This document shows, piece by piece, positions 1-6,221 of a stretch of DNA of 15,133 bases; position 1 is the stretch's first letter, and every line of letters begins with the position of its first letter. This stretch comes from DASVXQ01 sp046727955. Lineage in GTDB: Bacteria; Actinomycetota; CALGFH01. The translations under genes were made by a program, and so were the position numbers. The notes beneath the pieces were generated by a model. It was not told where the DNA came from. It made no database searches and saw nothing but the letters and a program-made list of their open reading frames with translations. The stretch lies in the NCBI GenBank assembly GCA_046727955.1, contig JBKPDO010000350.1, positions 1 through 15,133 of the forward strand. The letters run 5' to 3'.

Positions 1-566
1 TGCCAGTACGCCTCCCGCGGCAGCCGCCGCCGGCCGCCGTCTTGCTCCAGCTCCAGCGCGGCCAGCAGATGCACGGCGGCCTCGACGACCCGCCCGGCGG
101 CGTGCCGCTCGGCCAGCAGCGCCGCTGGCTCCAGCGCGGCCAACTCCACGGTGGCGGTCACCGCGACCACCCCCCGGGGGGCGGCCGGCGGGTCCAGCAG
201 GTCGGCGACCCGGTCGCCCAGGCACAGCGCCAGCTCGCGGCGCTGTGCGCTGGCCTGGCACTGCGCCTCGGTCGGCACCGGGCCCCAGCCGCCGGAGTGC
301 ACCGGGCCAAAGCCGGGGTTGAAGCGCCCGAACGCGCGGTGCAGGTCCAGGCGGCGACCGCGGTCGGCGCCCGCGCGCGCCGACTCCAGGGCGTGGGCGT
401 CCAGCACGCCCCGCTCGGCGATGCCCTCAAGGCGGATCGCCAGGAACGCAACCGCGAGCGGGGTGTCGTCGGCGGGCCGCTCGGCATCCATGCGCTTGAG
501 CACCCGGGCGGCCAGGCGCACCAGCGCCATGGCGGCTTCGGGGTCGACCGGGCCGGCGGCGCTCAC
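1..566 (-). CDS. Unknown protein, partial (C-terminal end off the window)
   Basis: An open frame runs from a GTG at 566 leftward to the edge of the window without a stop, giving 188 complete codons. The GTG overlaps the TGA stop of the upstream gene (GTGA at 563-566), which fixes the start and implies translational coupling. The visible protein begins VSAAGPVDPEAAMALVRLAA and is mostly predicted helix, with a Gly/Pro-rich stretch around residues 83-104 (FGRFNPGFGPVHSGGWGPVP) and two cysteines near residues 110 and 124. I recognise no domain. It is the fourth gene of the leftward operon that begins at the excisionase-like gene, so it is probably an accessory function of the integrative element. 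The frame and start are well supported; the function is unknown. Confidence 0.7.
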   Translation of the reverse strand, partial: MSAAGPVDPEAAMALVRLAARVLKRMDAERPADDTPLAVAFLAIRLEGIAERGVLDAHALESARAGADRGRRLDLHRAFGRFNPGFGPVHSGGWGPVPTEAQCQASAQRRELALCLGDRVADLLDPPAAPRGVVAVTATVELAALEPAALLAERHAAGRVVEAAVHLLAALELEQDGGRRRLPREAYW

Positions 567-1102
567 CGGTCGGCCCCCCGACGCGTGGGCGGGTAGATGG
601 TGCCGGCCCGCACGATCGAGATCGCCGACCACTCAAACCACAGGTCCTCGATGCCGTAGCCGCCCCGCGGCGTCGGGTCCTGCTGCTGGGTGCTGGAGAT
701 GACTCGGAAGCGGACCTCACCCGAGCGGGGCCACCTGACCGCCAGGAACGTGGCGCCGTACGGGTCGGCGTCGGCGGAGTCGGGGTGGCCGATGGCCACG
801 TCGCCGACCCGTGGCGGCCACCACGGCTGGGCCTCCATTTCGGCCCAATGGCTAGTGATCGCCTCGAGCTCCCCGTCCAGGTCCCGGGCGGCCTTGCGGT
901 CCTCGATCTGGGACCTGGGCGCCTGGTCGATCCACCTGGGCCGCAGGCGCGCGGTGAGGTAGTACAGGACCAGCCCGGGGACCTTGCGGCTGGGGTAGGG
1001 GCCGCCCTGGCGGTCGACCTCGAACAGCTCCGGCAGCCGGCCGATGGCGTCGGTGGTGGCCCGGGGCGCGCCGATGACGCGAACGTCCAGCAGCTCGCTC
1101 AC
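563..1102 (-). CDS. Unknown protein, 179 aa
   Basis: The start is a GTG at 1102 that overlaps the upstream stop as GTGA (1099-1102). The stop in turn overlaps the start of the next gene, so it sits inside a chain of coupled genes. The protein is soluble, with no signal peptide or membrane segment. It is rich in Trp and Arg (PRWIDQAP, EAQPWWPPRVGD, LWFEWSA) and ends with a basic tail (PPTRRGADR). The central part (about residues 60-100) looks helical and the C-terminal half looks like beta strands (ATFLAVRWPRSGEVRFRVIS). I do not recognise the family. Its place behind an HTH and a zinc-finger protein suggests an accessory gene of the integrative element; nothing in the sequence shows its activity. 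Confidence 0.75.
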   Translation of the reverse strand: MSELLDVRVIGAPRATTDAIGRLPELFEVDRQGGPYPSRKVPGLVLYYLTARLRPRWIDQAPRSQIEDRKAARDLDGELEAITSHWAEMEAQPWWPPRVGDVAIGHPDSADADPYGATFLAVRWPRSGEVRFRVISSTQQQDPTPRGGYGIEDLWFEWSAISIVRAGTIYPPTRRGADR

Positions 1103-1317
1103 GCGGCCTCACCACCCCGCCGCTTGCGCGCGCGGTCACGGGCGCGCAGCCGCCCAAGGCTGGCCGGGTCCTGCATGCGCCGCTGCCGTGACGCGCGGCT
1201 GACTTGGCGCTGGCAGAGGCGGCAGTAGCCCGAGGGGCCACCCGGCCGGCGCCGGTAGAAGCCACCCAGCGGCTTGACCTGCCCGCAGCACGGGCAGCGC
1301 TTCCCCGGAGCCGTCAT
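1099..1317 (-). CDS. Small four-cysteine zinc-finger protein, 72 aa
   Basis: The N-terminal half carries two knuckles, CPCC at residues 8-11 and CRLC at 32-35, joined by a GxxKPLGGFYRR segment. This CxxC...KPxxxF(Y/H)...YCRxC layout is familiar from small actinobacterial and phage zinc-binding proteins related to the zinc-binding part of HNH or endonuclease VII-type nucleases. The catalytic HNH part itself is not present. The C-terminal half is very basic (SRASRQRRMQ, RARDRARKRR), fitting nucleic-acid binding. The ATG start at 1317 overlaps the stop of the excisionase-like gene (ATGA 1314-1317), and its own stop overlaps the next start. It is likely a DNA- or RNA-binding accessory protein of the element. 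The zinc binding is well supported by the cysteines; the role is inference. Confidence 0.72.
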   Translation of the reverse strand: MTAPGKRCPCCGQVKPLGGFYRRRPGGPSGYCRLCQRQVSRASRQRRMQDPASLGRLRARDRARKRRGGEAA

Positions 1318-1601
1318 GCGGCCTCACCGCCGGCAGGGGTTACGACTTGCTTCGACTCCGAGGGCTTGGGGGCCTCAGCCGGCGCGATCAAGCCGGCGAG
1401 CGCGTACTTGGGGATGTAGATCGTGCCGCCGATGCGTCGGTGCGGAAGCTCGCCCTTCTCCACCCAGCCGTAGATGGTGTTGGGGTGCTTGCCGAGCAGC
1501 CGTGCGACCTTGGCGACGGTGTAGGCGATCGGCTCGTCCTGGGCCTGATCGCGCCTGGGAGTGCCTTGCCCCGCAGGCAAGGCGGTACCCTGATGTGGCA
1601 T
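1314..1601 (-). CDS. Excisionase/MerR-type helix-turn-helix protein, 95 aa
   Basis: Residues 26-73 form the standard excisionase-family DNA-binding fold: AYTVAKVARLLGKHPNTIYG, then WVEKGELPHRRIGGTIYIPK, with recognition helix around HPNTIYGWVEKG and the wing RRIGGTIYIPK. The family includes recombination directionality factors and small regulators of integrative elements. The ATG at 1601 is preceded by GGTAGGAG with 6 bases of spacing. A Pro/Gly-rich, poorly structured N-terminus (residues 1-24) overlaps a perfect hairpin at 1563-1583, so an internal start cannot be fully ruled out. It is the first gene of a leftward operon and sits behind a TTGACA-type promoter overlapped by operator-like repeats. 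It could be an excisionase or a transcription/replication regulator; HTH identity is sure, role is not. Confidence 0.85.
   Translation of the reverse strand: MPHQGTALPAGQGTPRRDQAQDEPIAYTVAKVARLLGKHPNTIYGWVEKGELPHRRIGGTIYIPKYALAGLIAPAEAPKPSESKQVVTPAGGEAA
1563..1583. repeat. Perfect 8-bp inverted repeat within the start of the excisionase-like gene
   Basis: GCCTTGCC (1563-1570) and GGCAAGGC (1576-1583) are exact reverse complements around the 5-nt loop CCGCA. The hairpin covers codons 7-13 of the leftward HTH gene, close downstream of its start codon. It could slow initiation or serve as a protein-binding site. There is no T-run, so it is not an intrinsic terminator. Confidence 0.6.
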
Positions 1602-1629
1602 CTGGGGCTCCTACCTCGATGCGACCTGC

Positions 1630-1676
1630 GGCCTCGGCGCCGGGGTGTTGGCGCACCCCGGGTTACCGCCGAGGCC
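1630..1676 (-). promoter_or_regulatory. Long hairpin in the 5' leader of the leftward operon
   Basis: An outer perfect 10-bp stem, GGCCTCGGCG (1630-1639) with CGCCGAGGCC (1667-1676), encloses a perfect 8-bp stem, CCGGGGTG (1640-1647) with CACCCCGG (1654-1661). The loop is 6 nt, and the only break is a 5-nt bulge (1662-1666). If transcription starts near 1683, as the proposed promoter predicts, the hairpin occupies the very 5' end of the mRNA and ends about 15 nt before the ribosome binding site. No U-run follows, so a leader stability or regulatory structure is more likely than an intrinsic terminator. Confidence 0.65.
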
Positions 1677-1689
1677 GTTCCTCGTTCTT

Positions 1690-1719
1690 ACCGTAGGCTT
1701 CAGTATCGATTCTTGTCAA
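1690..1719 (-). promoter_or_regulatory. Promoter of the leftward operon (TTGACA - 18 bp - TACGGT)
   Basis: On the minus strand a consensus -35, TTGACA (1714-1719), is followed after 18 bases by TACGGT (1690-1695), which fits the actinobacterial -10 pattern TANNNT. Transcription would start near 1683, about 80 bases before the ATG of the excisionase-like gene. The -35 box lies within the TATCGAT-type repeats, suggesting repression by a protein bound there. Confidence 0.55.
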
Positions 1720-1737
1720 CAACTATCGATACTTGTC
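1702..1737. promoter_or_regulatory. Tandem operator-like repeats in the divergent control region
   Basis: TATCGATTCTTGTC (1704-1717) and TATCGATACTTGTC (1724-1737) are direct repeats with one mismatch, spaced exactly 20 bp apart (about two helical turns). Each has an ATCGAT palindromic core, so AGTATCGAT (1702-1710) and ATCGATACT (1725-1733) also form an inverted pair. They lie over the -35 box of the leftward promoter and between it and the XRE gene. The plausible ligand is one of the two flanking HTH proteins, as in a lysogeny-type switch. The repeats are seen; the ligand is inferred. Confidence 0.6.
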
Positions 1738-1826
1738 GGCTTAGCATAACCCTCTTGCTGACGGCGGCAGCGTTTGGTGGTGGAATACCGCCAAAGGCCT
1801 GGGCGGACGACTTCAGCGAGGATGAC

Positions 1827-2255
1827 GTGGACGAAGCAGCCTGGAAGGACTTCGGCGAGTGGGTAGAGCAACTGCGGGAGCGCTCAGGGCTGACCGTCGG
1901 CGAACTAGCCGAACGCGCAGGCGTGTCGCGGATCTGGCTCCAGGGCCTCCGCAAGGGCGGTCGCCGCATCCAAGGCGAATGGCGTGCGCCCAACCCCAAG
2001 AACGACGCGCTCGCTCGCGTGGCACATGCCCTGGACGTGCCCGTCGAGGAGATGTTCGCTCGTGCGGGCCGAGGCGCGGCACCGAGTGCCAACGTAGCCC
2101 AGGGCCAGGAGGCTTCCTCGCAACGCAGTGGCGAGGAAGCCTCCATAGAACGCATCCGCGAGCTCGAGGAACGGGTGACGCGCACCGAGCAGGAGATGGC
2201 CGAATTGCGGCAGCTCCTTGAGGAGCAACAAGGTGGGCAAGCCAAGGCGCGCTGA
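1827..2255 (+). CDS. XRE-type helix-turn-helix regulator with C-terminal coiled coil, 142 aa
   Basis: Residues 7-78 form an XRE/Cro-like HTH: EWVEQLRERSGLTVGELAER, then AGVSRIWLQGLRKGGR, and after an insert (RIQGEWRAPNPKN) the final helices LARVAHALDVPVEEMFARAG. The phrase ALDVPVEEMF is typical of these repressors. Residues 106-135 are a charged, heptad-like coiled coil (IERIRELEERVTRTEQEMAE), probably for dimerisation. I place the start at GTG 1827 because GAGGA lies a few bases upstream and it begins just before the HTH. A TTG at 1755 would add 24 residues without a clear ribosome binding site. The gene is divergent from the excisionase-like operon and shares its operator-like region, so it is likely a control protein of the element. 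A perfect 14-bp hairpin interrupts the linker. Confidence 0.82.
   Translation: MDEAAWKDFGEWVEQLRERSGLTVGELAERAGVSRIWLQGLRKGGRRIQGEWRAPNPKNDALARVAHALDVPVEEMFARAGRGAAPSANVAQGQEASSQRSGEEASIERIRELEERVTRTEQEMAELRQLLEEQQGGQAKAR
2108..2144. repeat. Perfect 14-bp inverted repeat inside the XRE gene
   Basis: GGAGGCTTCCTCGC (2108-2121) and GCGAGGAAGCCTCC (2131-2144) are exact reverse complements around a 9-nt loop. The element encodes the linker between the HTH and the coiled coil (about residues 94-106, EASSQRSGEEAS), where codon choice is free. No T-run follows. It could be an mRNA structure, a protein site or the trace of an inserted small palindrome. Confidence 0.7.
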
Positions 2256-2316
2256 GGCGTATGATCCGGCCTACAGGCTCAAATCGGGCGCACAGGGCGC
2301 TGAAGGTGGATGACCT

Positions 2317-3753
2317 GTGGGCGAGAACAGGCAAGACGACACTGAGGGCCAGGCCAGCTTGGCAAAGGTCATCCCGCTGCGATCAGCCAGCAGTCGGGCT
2401 GACCTGCCGACCGGCTACCTTGAACAGATCGCGCGGCGCGTCCGAGCCAATCTCAGAGACCTGGTGGCCACGGCGGACAGCTACGACCTCGATCTGGCCG
2501 CAGAGTTTCGGCTTGCCGCAGGGCTCCTCAACAAGGCTTCCGACAGCCACGCCGTACAGGTGGCCGAGGCTGGCGCCCTACAACTCACCAATGCCGCTGG
2601 CGGTTGCTGGGGGCTGGTGAACCACGACGGCACTGTGCTCGGGCTGATTGTGGCGATCGATGGGAGGCTAGGCTTGGCTCCGACATCGTGGTCCCGTCGT
2701 GAGGTGCTCGCTGCCGGCGGCGCGTTGCTGCTGGCACCGCTCGCCGGCCCTGGCGTCAGAGCAGCTACAACGCCCGGCCGCGAGGCTCATCCGCGGTTGG
2801 ACATGGAAGCAGCCGAGCGGCTCGACTACGTCGTGCAACACCCGCGCAGTATGGACTTGGCGGCCGTGGCTGATCTGCGCGAGCAAGCGCAGTCTCTTAC
2901 CAAGCAGTACGACCTTGCCGCCTCGACCTCGCTGCTTCCCGCAGCGGGAGAGTGCACCGGCCAGGTCACCTTCCTTCGGAAACAAGCTCCCGACGGTCGG
3001 GTCCGCCACGAACTCCAGCTCGTTGAGGCGCAGCTGGCGACGCTCATGGGCCAGCTCGTCTGGGACGCATCGCAGCGACGCGACCACGCAACCGCCATCG
3101 GCTACTACGACCAGGCGATTGCCGCCGCAAACCAGGCCGACGACACGACGGCGGAGGCGTACGCACGCCTTCGCAAGAGCTACGTCGCCATGTACGGCGA
3201 GCAGGATCCTCGGACAGGGCTCCGGTTGGCGCAGGAAGCGGCAGCGCTCGCTGGCACTGGCGCCAGCCATGCTCTGCCGGGCCTGGCGCTCCTGCACGTC
3301 GGCGAGGGCCACGCGATGCTCGGCGAACGGAGAGAGTGCGAGGCTGCCCTGGGCGCCGCCGAGGCGCATCTGGAGGCGATGCAGCCCGCCGATCCCGCCT
3401 ACCACCTCTTCTCCTCCGACCGGCTCGGGCGAGTGCGGGGCTCCTGCTATCTCGCGCTTGCCGACAGTGCGAAGGCGAGGCCAATCCTGGAGAGCACCGC
3501 GCGCAGCCTGCAAGGTCGTCACAAGTCGAAGGCGATCATCCTCGGGAACCTGGCCCTCGCGCACATCCACCAGCGCGACGTTGAGCAGGCAGCGGCAGTA
3601 CTCCACCGGGCAATTGATCTGCTGGAGATCTCCCGCGGTGGGGGCGGTCTGAACGTGGTGTCCGCAGCCGTCCGTGAGTTCCGCCCATGGCGCCACGAGC
3701 CGTTTGGACAGGACCTGAACGAGCGACTGCTCGCGCTCATGGCACTGACCTAG
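2317..3753 (+). CDS. Large predicted helical-repeat (TPR-like) regulator-type protein, 478 aa
   Basis: The protein resembles the C-terminal halves of actinobacterial XRE/TPR-type regulators but has no clear HTH of its own. Residues 1-120 are a small alpha/beta N-terminal domain. Residues 126-150 contain a twin-arginine-like stretch (SRREVLAAGG followed by ALLLAPLAGP), a feature I know from the middle of many such actinobacterial regulators and probably not a working export signal, since it is far from the N-terminus. From about residue 160 it is all-helical with TPR-like pairs (HATAIGYYDQAIAAANQADD; ALAHIHQRDVEQAAAVLHRA). The GTG start at 2317 follows GAAGGTGGA. It lies 61 bp behind the XRE gene and 3 bp before the next gene, so all three are likely co-transcribed. 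A partner or sensor role for the XRE protein is inference. Confidence 0.75.
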   Translation: MGENRQDDTEGQASLAKVIPLRSASSRADLPTGYLEQIARRVRANLRDLVATADSYDLDLAAEFRLAAGLLNKASDSHAVQVAEAGALQLTNAAGGCWGLVNHDGTVLGLIVAIDGRLGLAPTSWSRREVLAAGGALLLAPLAGPGVRAATTPGREAHPRLDMEAAERLDYVVQHPRSMDLAAVADLREQAQSLTKQYDLAASTSLLPAAGECTGQVTFLRKQAPDGRVRHELQLVEAQLATLMGQLVWDASQRRDHATAIGYYDQAIAAANQADDTTAEAYARLRKSYVAMYGEQDPRTGLRLAQEAAALAGTGASHALPGLALLHVGEGHAMLGERRECEAALGAAEAHLEAMQPADPAYHLFSSDRLGRVRGSCYLALADSAKARPILESTARSLQGRHKSKAIILGNLALAHIHQRDVEQAAAVLHRAIDLLEISRGGGGLNVVSAAVREFRPWRHEPFGQDLNERLLALMALT

Positions 3754-3756
3754 GAG

Positions 3757-4515
3757 GTGTGGCCGCTGAACGCACAGTCAGAGCAAGCCCTCGGGGAGAT
3801 CGAGCGCGCCAAGCAGGAAGTCCGCGATCGGATCTGGGCGCTACTTGAGCGGGAAGGCGCAGCGAAGCCGCCGGGCACTGTGGTTGGGAAGATCCCGAAC
3901 TTCCTCGGAGCCGAGGCCGCCGCCGAGCAGCTCGCATCGCTGCCGGTGTGGCAGACGGCCCAAGTGCTGAAGGCCAACCCAGATAAGGCGCAACGAGCGG
4001 TTCGCGCCAAGGCACTGGCCGAGGGCAAGGTGTTGTACATGGCGGTGCCGCGGCTGGCCGATGAGCTGCCCTTCTACCTGCTGGAGGCCGAGCGCCTGAC
4101 CATCCCGCCGTGGGAGGCCGCCTCGAAGGAAGGCGCGGCCAAGGCCGGGCGGAAGGTTGCGGCCAGCGAGTTGCGTTCGGTCGACCTGGTGGTCTGCGGC
4201 AGTGTGGCGGTGAACCGCGAGGGTGCTCGCGTCGGCAAGGGCGGGGGCTTTTCCGACTTGGAGGTCGCGTTCCTGGTGGAGGCCGGCGTGCTCCGGCCAA
4301 GCACGGTGCTGGCCACCACGGTGCATCCATTGCAGGTGGTGGACGGGCCACTCCCGGAGACCATCCACGACTTCCGTGTAGACCTGATTGCCACCCCGGA
4401 CGCGGTCATCTGGTGCGGCAAGCCGCGGCGGCCACCGGGAATCCTTTGGGAGCATCTGCACCCAGACAAGATCGCCGAAGTTCCGGCGTTGGTTGCCCTG
4501 GCAGCCCGACGCTGA
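3757..4515 (+). CDS. 5-formyltetrahydrofolate cyclo-ligase family protein, 252 aa
   Basis: Family members convert 5-formyl-THF to 5,10-methenyl-THF using ATP. The N-terminal AKQEVRDRIWALLE helix, the Gly-rich loop GARVGKGGGFSDLEVAFL (about 156-173, matching the family GxxxGxGGGxxD pattern with F-S in place of Y-Y) and the following HP...DGPLPETIHDFRVDLIATPD (189-215) support the assignment. The usual N-terminal substrate-binding segment is less typical, so a divergent MTHFS-like enzyme is possible. The GTG at 3757 lies only 3 bp after the previous stop and overlaps the strong AGGAGG (3752-3757). That Shine-Dalgarno would better serve a start about eight bases further on, where the in-frame codon is CTG (3766); the exact start is uncertain. 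Its place behind two regulators is curious for a one-carbon enzyme. Confidence 0.78.
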   Translation: MWPLNAQSEQALGEIERAKQEVRDRIWALLEREGAAKPPGTVVGKIPNFLGAEAAAEQLASLPVWQTAQVLKANPDKAQRAVRAKALAEGKVLYMAVPRLADELPFYLLEAERLTIPPWEAASKEGAAKAGRKVAASELRSVDLVVCGSVAVNREGARVGKGGGFSDLEVAFLVEAGVLRPSTVLATTVHPLQVVDGPLPETIHDFRVDLIATPDAVIWCGKPRRPPGILWEHLHPDKIAEVPALVALAARR

Positions 4516-4683
4516 GCGACCACAACGTGGCAGATTCCCCAAGCGTCCCACGCCGTGCCCACTCGCCGAGTCCTGGGTTCCAGACAAGTCATACATAAGC
4601 GGTATCGATGTGTTGTCTCGGGTGATGCTTGACACATTGAAGCGGGTACGAACAGCGTCCTGCCGCACATTTTAGACAGCGAG
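4516..4683. other. Intergenic stretch between convergent genes
   Basis: No gene or clear terminator is visible. It contains GGTATCGATGTGTTGTC (4601-4617), which resembles the TATCGAT-type operator repeats at 1704 and 1724 but with one extra base, and a TTGACA (4629-4634) without a good -10. Because both flanking genes end here, a promoter function is unlikely. Confidence 0.4.
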
Positions 4684-5550
4684 TCACGTTGACGACCTAC
4701 CGTCCCTGGTTTCGAGTGGCTCAACGCTCACGACGAACTCGGCATATTCGCTATAACTTTCGAGCATGTCAGTTAAAAGCTCCTGGTCAACAACGTACAC
4801 ATTTCGAGTTGGGTTCTCCACTAGTGGGACTACAGTTGTGACTCGATACTTAGCTAGCTGATAGCGGCGCACATCGTCCTTCGCTATTGCGATCTTCTCG
4901 ACCGGTTCCGAAACCCGCTCGTAGTAGCCCTTCTGAAGATCAAGAAGCAGGGAAACGCCAAGCCTGGCGACAGTCTCGGCATCCTCCCTTCGGATATATT
5001 CTCCGTGGATGGCTCGATTCGCCAGATCGAGAACTTCTCGCAACCCATCTTTTAACTCAGGCGGAATTGCCTCCGCTCCTTGCAACCGAGAGACGAGGCG
5101 TGATAGAGGAAGATTCTGCGCCGAACTCTCGCTGTCACTAATAAGACTGTACCAGGCGCGTAGTATCCGTTCCAACTCTATTCTGAGCTTTGCTAACCCG
5201 ACCGGTGGATCTTGACGGGTCAGCCGGAGAATGGACTCGTGTGGCTCGGGGATTTCCTCTTCTATTGGCACCGGCCCAATATCCTCTGTGACCGCCTTCT
5301 CCGCTTGCCGGACCTCAGCAGGCGCAATCTCGGCTTCTAGCTCCCCAAACCGGAGCTTCCGAACCAGATCCCAGCGGGAACTGAGAAGAATGATCCCAAG
5401 GAGCCCCAATGTGATGGCATCGACTTGGATTCTCTTCCAGCCAAAGGCGTGAATGATGAGCAGCGCGCCCGCAGCGATCGCGATACCCCACGGAGTGAGC
5501 TTTGCACGATAGCCAGTCCCTGCCTTGTTCTGGTTCTTGAACCAAGCCAT
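4684..5550 (-). CDS. Membrane-anchored protein with HEPN/DUF4145-like domain, 288 aa
   Basis: Two hydrophobic helices lie near the N-terminus (about residues 20-36 and 43-58), followed by a charged linker and a helical domain (about 115-210). That domain's core, ELKDGLREVLDLANRAIHGE, resembles the conserved R/N..A.HG region of DUF4145 and related HEPN-fold proteins. The usual HEPN nuclease pattern R-x4-6-H is not cleanly present: the His of NRAIHG has Arg only three residues before it. The C-terminus is an alpha/beta extension (residues 220-288). The ATG at 5550 has GGGAG nine bases upstream. The DNA is visibly less GC-rich than its neighbours and includes AT-rich codons, suggesting recent transfer. 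It is a plausible accessory or defence-type cargo gene; function is unproven and could equally be signalling. Confidence 0.72.
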   Translation of the reverse strand: MAWFKNQNKAGTGYRAKLTPWGIAIAAGALLIIHAFGWKRIQVDAITLGLLGIILLSSRWDLVRKLRFGELEAEIAPAEVRQAEKAVTEDIGPVPIEEEIPEPHESILRLTRQDPPVGLAKLRIELERILRAWYSLISDSESSAQNLPLSRLVSRLQGAEAIPPELKDGLREVLDLANRAIHGEYIRREDAETVARLGVSLLLDLQKGYYERVSEPVEKIAIAKDDVRRYQLAKYRVTTVVPLVENPTRNVYVVDQELLTDMLESYSEYAEFVVSVEPLETRDGRSST

Positions 5551-5945
5551 GGAAGTGCTCCCAGCAACGATGTCGGACTGGCTTCCTCTTGTAAGCCCTT
5601 CGAAGCTCGCTCAGAACGACGGATCACGCTGGAACCTACCGCGCCGCCTTCGCGGCTTGCTAACGAGGTCCTTGGTCACTGAGGACTGGCCTCACCCTAC
5701 TATCATGGTGGAGCCATCGAGCCAAGGGTTAGCAAGGTCGCTTCACTCTCACTGGCCGTGCCACGAGCGTGCCATTCACAGCAGTCACGGTCGGTTCCCA
5801 GCGGACAGCCGCGGACAACACTACAGTGGCCATAAGCTGCGCCGATCCCTGTCTCCCCAGGTAGCAATCCTGCTCGAACTAGCTTTGGGAGCAGGTAGTC
5901 ATTCCCAAAACCGGCGCCGCTCGGGACCTGCGGGCGGCGAAGCCC
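5551..5945. other. Gene-poor stretch, about 395 bp
   Basis: I see no supported gene. Short frames on both strands have no ribosome binding site and atypical composition. The segment next to 5550 should hold the promoter of the leftward membrane-protein gene, but I cannot point to convincing boxes. Confidence 0.5.
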
Positions 5946-6215
5946 CTATGCGCCGTCGTCAGTGTCAGCAGCGCGGCCGCGACGGCGGGTGATGTAGCCG
6001 CCAGGGCGACGCGGGCCGAACGCCTCGGGGCGGAGCCGACGTTCGAGCTGCATGAGGCTCCAGATCTTGGTGCCGTCCGCGCGGACGTAGGGCTCGACGT
6101 TGGCGGCGGCCTTGACAACGGCGTCCAGGTCGACGCCGAGCAGCTCCGCGCACTGGTCAAGCGGGGCCGCAATCGGCCGGCCTAAGTCGGGGTCGTCCCG
6201 TTCCCAGGTTCGCAT
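5946..6215 (-). CDS. Small winged-helix-like protein under SOS control, candidate recombination directionality factor, 89 aa
   Basis: The core, LDQCAELLGVDLDAVVKAAA and then VEPYVRADGTKIWSLMQLER, has the order expected of a MerR/excisionase-type winged helix: a helix-turn-helix (CAELLGVDLDAVVKAA), then a wing (VRADGTKIWS), then a helix. The C-terminal tail is basic (PRRPGGYITRRRGR) and ends acidic. The ATG at 6215 has no convincing ribosome binding site. It follows the -10 box by 6 bases, which predicts a leaderless mRNA starting at or beside the ATG. A perfect LexA box fills the promoter spacer. It lies about 300 bp from the tRNA-derived attachment site, so an SOS-induced excision factor is a reasonable hypothesis. 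I cannot match it to a named family, and a simple transcription factor is possible. Confidence 0.68.
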   Translation of the reverse strand: MRTWERDDPDLGRPIAAPLDQCAELLGVDLDAVVKAAANVEPYVRADGTKIWSLMQLERRLRPEAFGPRRPGGYITRRRGRAADTDDGA

Positions 6216-6221
6216 CCGCGT

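Noticed and set aside
42..702. Two overlapping plus-strand frames at the left edge
   Set aside because: The minus-strand frames are joined by exact GTGA overlaps and have better composition; the plus frames are shadows.
1630..1676. Intrinsic terminator
   Set aside because: Neither strand has a T-run after the stem, and the position is a promoter-proximal leader.
2668..3696. 342-aa minus-strand frame opposite the TPR-like regulator
   Set aside because: The plus strand shows coherent helical-repeat coding and operon spacing; the minus frame lacks a ribosome binding site and any domain.
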